Source: SIG607 sp045655165 | Lineage (GTDB): Bacteria > Bacillota > Clostridia > Oscillospirales > Acutalibacteraceae | Assembly (NCBI GenBank): GCA_045655165.1 | Contig: JAZOOT010000038.1 | Span: 1 to 9,254, forward strand | DNA length: 9,254 bases | Reading direction: 5' to 3' | Shown here: positions 3,787 through 9,254 of the stretch, piece after piece | How positions within the stretch are numbered: position 1 is the first letter of the stretch | How the letters are laid out: each line of letters starts with the position of its first letter | Translations under genes and position numbers: made by a program | Notes under the pieces: model-generated | Seen by the model: the letters and a program-made list of their open reading frames with translations, nothing else | Databases searched by the model: none | What the model was told of the DNA's origin: nothing

Positions 3787-3985
3787 AGGTGATATTCCGA
3801 TTTTATCGGAGTGATATTATTGCACAAGGCAATAGTGTTATTAAAACCTTACGGTTTTAGTGATATTTTATTCGCTTTAAACTGCCGAAGGCAATATCAC
3901 TTGTCTTGTGACAAATATAACTGCGTAGCAATAAAACTCGCCATAGGCGAATAAAACTGCCCAACTTCTAATAGGAAAGTTGGGC
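3787..3985. repeat. Fishbone array of short hairpins with inverting 9-nt spacers
   Basis: Seven small hairpins and a final larger one are separated by near-identical 9-nt spacers. Hairpins: CCGAT/ATCGG (3797-3809), ATTGC/GCAAT (3819-3833), AAAACC/GGTTTT (3843-3858), TGCC/GGCA (3883-3893), TTGTC/GACAA (3901-3914), TGC/GCA (3922-3930), TCGCC/GGCGA (3938-3950), and GCCCAACTT/AAGTTGGGC (3959-3985). Spacers in the left half read GGTGATATT, AGTGATATT, AGTGTTATT, AGTGATATT. In the right half they read AATATCACT, AATATAACT, AATAAAACT, AATAAAACT, that is, the reverse complement of the left type. Left spacers can therefore pair with right spacers around a centre at 3868-3882 (TTATTCGCTTTAAAC), leaving the hairpins as side branches. 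Hairpin sequences differ from one another, so this is not a simple tandem repeat or a CRISPR. Confidence 0.75.
3950..3985 (-). terminator. Probable terminator of the KDPG aldolase gene
   Basis: On the minus strand, GCCCAACTT (3985-3977) pairs with AAGTTGGGC (3967-3959), followed by AGTTTTATT. It lies about 20 bases beyond the stop codon of the aldolase gene. The T-containing tail doubles as a spacer of the hairpin array, so the last array unit seems to act as a terminator. A T tract also follows on the plus side (3998-4006), farther away. Confidence 0.6.
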
Positions 3986-4004
3986 AAGGTCTCCGCTTCT
4001 TTTT

Positions 4005-4967
4005 TTATTTCTTTACAAGGTGAACTGCAAAACCGCCGATTTCGTTTTTAAAGTAAACGAACTTGGGCTTGCCACTGTCATCATAAGTAATTGTATCCAT
4101 ATCAAACTCGTAACCTTGCGACTGGTAATAGGTCATTGCGCGTTCAACACTTGTAACTGCAACCGAAAGGTGACCCATTGTGCCTTTGCCCTTAAAATGC
4201 ATAACTTCAACGGCTTCGTTTGCGGTGAAATAAGATTTGCTTGTTTCACGCATACCGCCAAGCAATTTTTGGAATTCACCTGCAACGCCCAATGATTCAT
4301 CTTTATCGGCACAGTTAATACCAACGTGGTTTATTTTTGCGCCAAGCATTGTCATAACGGCTTCTTTTGCCAAAGCGGTAATGCCGTCCCAATCTTCTGC
4401 TTCAACAAGTTTACCCGGTACCATCCAACTGCCGCCGCAAGCAATAATTTTGTTAAATGCAAGATAATCGTTAAGGTTATCGGGGCCAATACCGCCGGTG
4501 GGAATAAACTTCATTTTGGGGAAGGGACCTGCAAGTGCCTTTAATACTTTAAGACCTCCGGCTGCTTCGGCAGGGAAGAACTTAACAACTTCTAAGCCCA
4601 TTTTTGTTGCAACGCTAACTTCAGAAGGGTTGGTGCAACCCGGTGTAATGGGAATGTTGTTTTCAACACAGTATCCAACAACTTCAGGGTCAAAACCCGG
4701 AGAAATAATGTATTTTGCGCCTGCTGCAACGGCTTTTTTAACCTGTTCAACAGTAATAACGGTACCTGCGCCTACCAAAATTTCGGGCATTTCGCGGGCA
4801 ATGTTTGCAATAGCACGGTCGGCGCCTTCTGCACGGAAAGTAATTTCCGCAACGGGAATACCGCCTTTTTTTAGGGCTTTTGCAAGGTCAACGGCTTTGT
4901 CGGGGTCGTCAAGTTTAATAACGGGAACAAGGCCGATTTTGCTAATTTGTTCAAGAACTGGATGCAT
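4005..4967 (-). CDS. eda: KDPG/KHG aldolase fused to a C-terminal VOC-like domain
   Basis: Start chosen at the ATG of 4967 (320 residues): AGGCGG lies seven bases upstream, against only one base for the ATG at 4973. Residues 1-208 form a class I 2-keto-3-deoxy-6-phosphogluconate aldolase, which splits KDPG to pyruvate and glyceraldehyde-3-phosphate (and often 4-hydroxy-2-oxoglutarate). Seen motifs are AEITFR with Glu41, GAGTV, ISPGF, PGCTNPSE, VVKFFPAEAAGG with the Schiff-base Lys129, IPTGGI and CGGSWMVP. Residues about 210-320 (AKINHVGINCADKDES...HLSVAVTSVERAMTYYQSQGYEF...GGFAVHLVKK) look like one glyoxalase/VOC-type module, absent from the normal enzyme of about 210 residues. Its role is unknown; a metal-dependent or ligand-sensing function is possible. 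No other Entner-Doudoroff or uronate genes lie in the window, so the pathway is not shown. The gene has its own strong promoter and is divergent from the secreted hydrolase gene. Confidence 0.9.
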   Translation of the reverse strand: MHPVLEQISKIGLVPVIKLDDPDKAVDLAKALKKGGIPVAEITFRAEGADRAIANIAREMPEILVGAGTVITVEQVKKAVAAGAKYIISPGFDPEVVGYCVENNIPITPGCTNPSEVSVATKMGLEVVKFFPAEAAGGLKVLKALAGPFPKMKFIPTGGIGPDNLNDYLAFNKIIACGGSWMVPGKLVEAEDWDGITALAKEAVMTMLGAKINHVGINCADKDESLGVAGEFQKLLGGMRETSKSYFTANEAVEVMHFKGKGTMGHLSVAVTSVERAMTYYQSQGYEFDMDTITYDDSGKPKFVYFKNEIGGFAVHLVKK

Positions 4968-5003
4968 AAACATACCGCCTTTCAGTATTTAATTTACATA
5001 AAC

Positions 5004-5032
5004 ATTTTAAATGTAAAACCTTAAAGTGTCAA
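5004..5032 (-). promoter_or_regulatory. Sigma-A promoter of the aldolase gene
   Basis: On the minus strand, TTGACA (5032-5027), 17 bases, TAAAAT (5009-5004). A 13-bp palindrome ACATTTTAAATGT (5002-5014) covers the -10 box and might be an operator, though AT-rich palindromes arise easily by chance. Confidence 0.8.
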
Positions 5033-5061
5033 GTGGAAAAAAACAAACCGAAAAGGGAAAT

Positions 5062-5093
5062 TGTTACAAAATTGAAAACATTTTGGTTACAAA
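5062..5093 (+). promoter_or_regulatory. GTTACAAA direct repeats, possible WalR-like box
   Basis: GTTACAAA occurs at 5063-5070 and 5086-5093, 23 bases apart, the second just before the -35 box of the hydrolase gene. The first copy sits in TGTTAC, five bases, TGAAAA (5062-5078), which differs from the published WalR/YycF box (TGTWAH, five bases, TGTWAH) at one position. WalR controls peptidoglycan hydrolases in other Firmicutes. This assignment is tentative. Confidence 0.35.
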
Positions 5094-5094
5094 T

Positions 5095-5123
5095 TTGACA
5101 TTTTTAGATTTTTGTGTTATACT
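5095..5123 (+). promoter_or_regulatory. Sigma-A promoter of the CHAP-dockerin gene
   Basis: TTGACA (5095-5100), exactly 17 bases, TATACT (5118-5123). Transcription from about 5130 gives a leader of about 27 bases with AAAGGGGTG. The promoter also rules out the upstream TTG at 5112 as a start codon, since it lies within the spacer. Confidence 0.85.
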
Positions 5124-5156
5124 ATTAAAAAAATTAACACGAAAGGGGTGGGCCCA

Positions 5157-7193
5157 ATGTTTAGTAAAGCAATAAAAAACAAGTCTTTGGCTGTATTATT
5201 GGCAGTTTGTTTAACTTGTTTAAGCGTGTTTGTATACGGCGGTACAAAAACTTCGGCTGCCTCTTACAGCACAGCATATCCTAACACTCATGTTAATACA
5301 GGGAACCAAATAGAAGACCTTATTGGTGTTGCAATGACGCAGGTTGGTTATTACGGCACCGAAGGGAGCAATGGCACAGGCACGAAATACGGCGCGTGGT
5401 ACGGCGGTAATATGACAAAGCAACCGTGGTGCGGTATGTTTGTTAGCTGGTGCGCAAACCAAGCAGGTATTGATACATCTATTATTTTAAAAAGCGCCAG
5501 GGCAGTTGCCTATGCATACAGCGGTGAATACCATTATAAAAACGGTTACACCCCAAAACGCGGCGACTTGGTGCTTTATAACCCAACTTCAGGCGGTTAT
5601 TATTTCCCTGAAAAAGACGCTAACGGCAGGTATTCAAGGGCATCGCATGTTGCAATAGTTTGTTCTTACGATGCGGCAAGCGGTAAAATTTGGGTTGTTC
5701 ACGGTAACGCAACCGATAGTAAAGTTTGCTACAACTCAATTTCGGTAAGCAAAACCGCTATTCAGGCGTTTGTTACACCGCCATATAAAACAGGCCAATC
5801 GGCTCCTGTTGATACCGATTACGTTAACGATAGTTATGTAAATGTAAGAAAAGAACCTTCAACAAGTTCCGAAAAAATTGGAATGGTAACTGCTAAAGGC
5901 ACACCTGTAAATGTGCTTGAAACCGTAACCGATGCCGATGGCGATAAATGGTACAAAGTTCAAATACCTTCGCTTAATATAACGGGTTATATTTTTGGCG
6001 AATTTGTAACTCTTAAACCCGAAACTAAACCCGAAAAGCCGAAAGACACAGTAAACGGTACGGGTGTTCGTGTGCGTGACGGCGCAAGTACAATTGGCAC
6101 AAACATTTTAACCACCGTAACAACAGGGCAAGTTGTAACCTTGCACGAAGTTGCTTACGATGAAAACGACGATAAGTGGTATAAGGTTTCATTTGTAAAA
6201 GACGGCGTTAATTACGAAGGTTACATTTTTGGCATATATATAAATGTAGTAAACGAACCGCAGGAAGACCCACTCTCACGGGCCAACTATGTTTGTGGCA
6301 ACTCAGTAAGAATAAGGGATGCTGCTTCGCTTAACAGCGGTGTTTTAACATACGTTAATTACGGACAAGTTGTTGAAATTATAAACACTGCTTACGACGA
6401 AACCGAATATAAATGGTATAACGTTAAACTAGAGAAAGACGGTAAAACAATTAACGGCTATATTGCGGCTGAATTTGTTACCGTAAATAAAGCCCCCAAA
6501 GCCGAAATTTCGGCAGAACTTACCGACCCGCAAACAAACCTTACCTTTAATAAAAATCAGCGTGTTGTGCTTAAAGGTTGGGTTCAGTCAAACCTTGGAA
6601 AAGCAGGTTGCTATTATACCTTAAACGGCGGTAAAAAAATAATGCTTAGTGTAAATGAGCGCGATTTTTACGGTGAAATTGACCTAAGCACACTTAATGA
6701 CGGCGAATATAAGGTTGAAGTTTTTGCAACCGCAGGCACCACCGAAAAAAGTATTGGTGTTCGCAATTTTGTTGTAACTAATAATATCGCGGTTGAATTT
6801 AACGGTATGGGAGGTATAAATGTACCCGAAACGCTTAAAAATGAAAATGGCGAAACACAGTTTAAACTTCCGTTTAATATGCCAAGCAAAGAAAACTGTT
6901 ATTTTAAAGGTTGGGCAACCAACCAAAACGCTACTGTTGCCGAATACGGAATTGGCGGTACATATACCTTTAAAAATTCAGTAACACTTTATGCAGTTTG
7001 GGGAAACAAAGAAGAACTTGTTGGCGGTGACGTTAACTGTGACGGCAGACTTGACGCAATAGATTTAGCGTTGCTTAAAAAATGCGTTTCAAGTATTGAA
7101 ATTCCAATTAACTGTAATGTTGATATAAACGGCGATGGCAATTTTGATATTGAAGACCTTGCCATACTTAAAAAATTAGTTGCAGGAATATAA
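5157..7193 (+). CDS. Secreted CHAP peptidoglycan hydrolase with SH3b and dockerin domains
   Basis: Start chosen at ATG 5157, eight bases after AAAGGGG, giving 678 residues. Residues 1-34 are a signal peptide with cleavage probably after TSA. Residues 50-210 form a CHAP amidase/endopeptidase domain: QPWCGMFVSW carries the nucleophile Cys92, ASHVAIV the catalytic His164, and VVHGN the likely third residue. Three bacterial SH3 modules follow at about 219-287, 298-365 and 375-444, each with VNVR/VRVR/VRIR and a KWYKV-type strand, which usually bind cell wall. Residues 446-540 are a beta-sandwich-like region, and 545-616 an InlB/Listeria-Bacteroides-type repeat ending YFKGWAT...LYAVWG. Residues 623-678 are a type I dockerin with two calcium loops (D625-N627-D629-D636 and D656-N658-D660-D667), each followed by LALLKK/LAILKK. 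Dockerins dock to cohesins on scaffold proteins. The likely role is cell-wall cutting or remodelling, at the cell surface or within a cohesin-bearing complex. Confidence 0.92.
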   Translation: MFSKAIKNKSLAVLLAVCLTCLSVFVYGGTKTSAASYSTAYPNTHVNTGNQIEDLIGVAMTQVGYYGTEGSNGTGTKYGAWYGGNMTKQPWCGMFVSWCANQAGIDTSIILKSARAVAYAYSGEYHYKNGYTPKRGDLVLYNPTSGGYYFPEKDANGRYSRASHVAIVCSYDAASGKIWVVHGNATDSKVCYNSISVSKTAIQAFVTPPYKTGQSAPVDTDYVNDSYVNVRKEPSTSSEKIGMVTAKGTPVNVLETVTDADGDKWYKVQIPSLNITGYIFGEFVTLKPETKPEKPKDTVNGTGVRVRDGASTIGTNILTTVTTGQVVTLHEVAYDENDDKWYKVSFVKDGVNYEGYIFGIYINVVNEPQEDPLSRANYVCGNSVRIRDAASLNSGVLTYVNYGQVVEIINTAYDETEYKWYNVKLEKDGKTINGYIAAEFVTVNKAPKAEISAELTDPQTNLTFNKNQRVVLKGWVQSNLGKAGCYYTLNGGKKIMLSVNERDFYGEIDLSTLNDGEYKVEVFATAGTTEKSIGVRNFVVTNNIAVEFNGMGGINVPETLKNENGETQFKLPFNMPSKENCYFKGWATNQNATVAEYGIGGTYTFKNSVTLYAVWGNKEELVGGDVNCDGRLDAIDLALLKKCVSSIEIPINCNVDINGDGNFDIEDLAILKKLVAGI

Positions 7194-7221
7194 AAACCTT
7201 TGCTTTAAGCAAAGGTTTTTG
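7192..7221 (+). terminator. Intrinsic terminator of the CHAP-dockerin gene
   Basis: AAAAACCTTTGCT (7192-7204) pairs with AGCAAAGGTTTTT (7208-7220) with a three-base loop, starting within the TAA stop codon. The terminal T run is part of the stem, making it nearly symmetrical and possibly active in both directions. Confidence 0.85.
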
Positions 7222-7265
7222 TTATGTTGAACAAAAAAACAGTATAAAAACCAAAAATGTTTTTA

Positions 7266-7293
7266 TTGTATATTTTTAAAAATATGGTATAAT
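7266..7293 (+). promoter_or_regulatory. Promoter of the scaffold/GGGtGRT operon
   Basis: TATAAT (7288-7293) is preceded by TG one base away, giving an extended -10, with a weaker TTGTAT (7266-7271) 16 bases upstream. The leader of about 50 bases contains TTCGG and CCGAA (7319-7337 region), able to pair just before the AGGAG ribosome site; this might limit translation. Confidence 0.65.
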
Positions 7294-7349
7294 GGATAAG
7301 AAAAGGTTGAATTATGTAATTCGGCTTAATTACCGAAAGGAGTTTGTTT

Positions 7350-8042
7350 ATGAAATACTCACATGAAGTAGAAAAAATGTGTCCTTTGGCAAAAGGCACA
7401 TACCACGGCCCTGCACCAATTCCGCAGGAAGGCCAGTGGACTCAGGTTAAAGAAGTTAAAGATGTTTCCGGTCTTACACACGGTGTGGGCTGGTGCGCAC
7501 CCCAACAGGGCGCTTGCAAACTTACCCTTAACGTTAAAGAGGGTGTTATTGAAGAAGCTTTGGTTGAAACCCTTGGTTGTTCGGGTATGACTCACTCGGC
7601 TGCTATGGCTTCTGAAATTTTGGTTGGTAAAACAATTCTTGAAGCACTTAATACCGACTTGGTTTGCGATGCTATTAACACCGCAATGCGTGAACTTTTC
7701 CTTCAAATTGTTTACGGCCGTACACAAACTGCATTCAGTGAAGACGGTCTTCCCATTGGCGCAGGTATGGAGGACCTTGGCAAAGGTCTTCGTTCACAGG
7801 TTGGTACAACCTATGCAACAAAGGCAAAAGGCCCCCGTTATTTGGAACTTGCTGAGGGTTACATTACCAAAATTGCGGTTGATGAAAACGACCAAATTAT
7901 TGGTTACAAATTCGTTCACCTTGGCAAAATGATGGATATGATTAAAAAGGGTACCGACGCAAACGAAGCTTTGCAAAAAGCAAGCGGTCAGTACGGTCGT
8001 GTTGATGATGCTGCTAAGCTTATCGACCCCCGTGAAGAATAA
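7350..8042 (+). CDS. NifU-like iron-sulfur cluster scaffold protein
   Basis: Start chosen at ATG 7350, seven bases after GAAAGGAG; an in-frame TTG two codons earlier lies too close to that site. The product is 230 residues and cytoplasmic. The core resembles the IscU/NifU N-terminal fold: CKLTLNVKEGVIEEALVETLGCSGMTHSAAMASEILVGKTI, in which the GC..M..S..AS.E segment contains the scaffold cysteine Cys77, with Cys49 and Cys56 before it as possible cluster ligands. IscU/NifU proteins assemble [2Fe-2S] or [4Fe-4S] clusters and pass them to target enzymes. This one is longer than IscU (about 125-150), with a C-terminal extension of about 100 residues and an N-terminal MC..AKG segment. It is followed 17 bases later by the GGGtGRT gene, a pairing I recall from other anaerobic Firmicutes. 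No cysteine desulfurase gene is present in the window. Confidence 0.85.
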   Translation: MKYSHEVEKMCPLAKGTYHGPAPIPQEGQWTQVKEVKDVSGLTHGVGWCAPQQGACKLTLNVKEGVIEEALVETLGCSGMTHSAAMASEILVGKTILEALNTDLVCDAINTAMRELFLQIVYGRTQTAFSEDGLPIGAGMEDLGKGLRSQVGTTYATKAKGPRYLELAEGYITKIAVDENDQIIGYKFVHLGKMMDMIKKGTDANEALQKASGQYGRVDDAAKLIDPREE

Positions 8043-8059
8043 TAAGGGAGGCATTAACT

Positions 8060-9061
8060 ATGGCATTATTTGAAAGTTATGAAAGACGCATTGACCAAAT
8101 CAATGCAGAACTTAATAAACACGGTATTGCTTCCATTGAAGAAGCAAAGAAAATTTGCGATGAAGCCGGTGTTGACGCTTATAACATTGTAAAGGGTATT
8201 CAGCCCATTTGCTTCGAAAACGCTTGCTGGGCTTACGTTGTCGGCTCAGCTATTGCAATTAAAGATAAAGTTGCTTCGGCTGCCGAAGCTGCCGAAAAAA
8301 TTGGCCTTGGCCTTCAGTCTTTTTGTATTCCCGGCTCTGTTGCCGACGACCGTAAGGTTGGTATTGGTCACGGTAACTTGGGCGCAATGTTATTGCGCGA
8401 TGAAACAAAGTGTTTTGCTTTCTTGGCAGGCCACGAATCTTTTGCTGCTGCCGAAGGCGCTATCGGTCTTGCAAGAAGCGCAAACAAAGCTCGTAAAGAA
8501 CCCTTGCGCGTAATTCTTAACGGCCTTGGCAAAGATGCTGCTAAGATTATTTCTCGTATTAACGGCTTTACCTATGTTCAAACCAAGTTTGATTATTACA
8601 CAGGTAAGGTAAACATTGTTGAAGAAATTGCTTATTCGGGTGGCGAACGCAGCAAAGTTCGTTGCTATGGTGCCGATGACGTTCGCGAAGGCGTTGCAAT
8701 TATGCATTTAGAAGGTGTTGACGTTTCTATTACAGGTAACTCCACCAACCCCACACGTTTCCAACATCCTGTTGCAGGTACCTATAAAAAAGAATGTATA
8801 GAACAGGGTAAAAAATACTTCTCTGTTGCATCAGGCGGCGGTACAGGCCGTACACTTCACCCCGATAACATGGCAGCAGGCCCCGCTTCTTACGGTATGA
8901 CCGATACAATGGGCAGAATGCATAGTGACGCTCAGTTTGCAGGTTCTTCATCTGTTCCTGCCCACGTTGAAATGATGGGTCTTATCGGTGCAGGTAACAA
9001 CCCAATGGTTGGTATGACAGTTGCTTGCGCAGTTGCAGTTAACGAAGCACTTAATAAGTAA
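8060..9061 (+). CDS. GGGtGRT family protein, function unknown
   Basis: A 333-residue cytoplasmic protein with AAGGGAGG eight bases before the ATG. It contains the motif that names the family, GGGTGRT at residues 259-265 within SVASGGGTGRTLHPDN. Other conserved-looking blocks are CFENACWAYVVGSAIAIK near the N-terminus, GIGHGNLGAMLLRDETKCFAFLAGHESFAAAEGAIG, and the C-terminal VPAHVEMMGLIGAGNNPMVGMTVACAVAVNEAL. Several cysteines (in residues 30-60 and near 115) could bind a metal or cluster, but no CxxC pattern is present. Length matches the family. It is the second gene of an operon with the NifU-like scaffold, which suggests that it receives, uses or helps load an iron-sulfur cluster. The reaction is not known to me. 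The glycine-rich motif could bind phosphate or a cofactor; that is inference. A strong terminator follows. Confidence 0.9.
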   Translation: MALFESYERRIDQINAELNKHGIASIEEAKKICDEAGVDAYNIVKGIQPICFENACWAYVVGSAIAIKDKVASAAEAAEKIGLGLQSFCIPGSVADDRKVGIGHGNLGAMLLRDETKCFAFLAGHESFAAAEGAIGLARSANKARKEPLRVILNGLGKDAAKIISRINGFTYVQTKFDYYTGKVNIVEEIAYSGGERSKVRCYGADDVREGVAIMHLEGVDVSITGNSTNPTRFQHPVAGTYKKECIEQGKKYFSVASGGGTGRTLHPDNMAAGPASYGMTDTMGRMHSDAQFAGSSSVPAHVEMMGLIGAGNNPMVGMTVACAVAVNEALNK

Positions 9062-9135
9062 GGTATATCAAGCCTTTTTGATGCTTTCGGGAAACTTGTA
9101 AAAGACCTATTATAAAAAATTAACATCAAAAAAGT

Positions 9136-9187
9136 TAGACACATCATTTTGGAGTTTTCCTTAATGATGTGTCTATATTTTTTCATA
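9136..9187 (+). terminator. Strong intrinsic terminator of the GGGtGRT operon
   Basis: TAGACACATCATT (9136-9148) pairs with AATGATGTGTCTA (9163-9175), 13 bp, followed by TATTTTTTC. It ends the two-gene operon about 75 bases after the stop codon. Positions 9188-9254 beyond it show no feature. Confidence 0.85.
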
Positions 9188-9254
9188 TGAATTATGATGT
9201 ATTTTACATGCCAAAAATGATTTAATGTCAGATATCTTTGTATAAACGGAATAC

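Noticed and set aside
3787..3985. CRISPR array
   Set aside because: The repeated units are only 9 nt, they invert in the middle, the intervening sequences are themselves hairpins of 9-16 nt, and no cas genes are nearby.
4498..4992. 164-codon frame antisense to the aldolase gene
   Set aside because: It is a shadow of the aldolase reading frame; the aldolase motifs are intact and have their own promoter and ribosome site.
5112..5156. N-terminal extension of the CHAP-dockerin protein from a TTG
   Set aside because: The TTG lies between the -35 and -10 boxes, and the signal peptide begins properly at the ATG of 5157 behind AAAGGGG.
7359..7727. 122-codon minus-strand frame over the scaffold gene
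   Set aside because: It is antisense to a gene with clear IscU/NifU motifs and has no independent support.

Overview
The window looks like chromosome from a low-GC Gram-positive anaerobe of the class Clostridia, most likely a gut Oscillospiraceae/Ruminococcaceae-type organism. Support comes from strong AGGAGG-type ribosome sites, textbook TTGACA-17-TATAAT promoters, a DUF1292 protein, a dockerin-bearing secreted hydrolase, a KDPG aldolase fused to a VOC-like domain, and an iron-sulfur scaffold/GGGtGRT gene pair. Family names are from memory of sequence patterns; no search was run.

Left third (1-2270), accessory in character: a two-gene minus operon encodes a zinc-ribbon lipoprotein and a small membrane protein. 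It is divergent from a 67-residue Xre repressor, and a perfect 7+5+7 palindrome overlaps candidate -10 boxes in both directions. Next comes a tightly coupled minus pair that I read as a candidate polymorphic-toxin-type protein (DUF6883-like, with a Cys/His motif resembling phage head proteins) and a DUF4926-like partner. Related direct repeats, each followed by foldable palindromic DNA, flank this pair.

Stable-RNA block (2270-3260), all minus strand: DUF1292 gene, then a probable 6S RNA, then tRNA-Thr(TGT), then tRNA-Tyr(GTA). DUF1292, 6S and tRNA-Thr each have a recognisable promoter. Around the tRNAs lie extra copies, direct and inverted, of tRNA 3' ends.

Gene-poor stretch (3260-4004): a perfect consensus promoter and a strong intrinsic terminator delimit a plus-strand transcript of about 340 nt. 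It has no normal gene but carries four translation-start-like modules. It is followed by an array of about eight short hairpins separated by 9-nt spacers that invert halfway through, predicting a branched 'fishbone' fold.

Right half (4005-9061): the KDPG aldolase-VOC fusion (minus) is divergent from a 678-residue secreted CHAP-SH3b3-dockerin protein (plus), both with good promoters. Downstream is an operon for a NifU-like iron-sulfur scaffold and a GGGtGRT protein, closed by a strong terminator. The remaining 67 bases hold nothing I recognise. Positions 41-178 also show no supportable feature.
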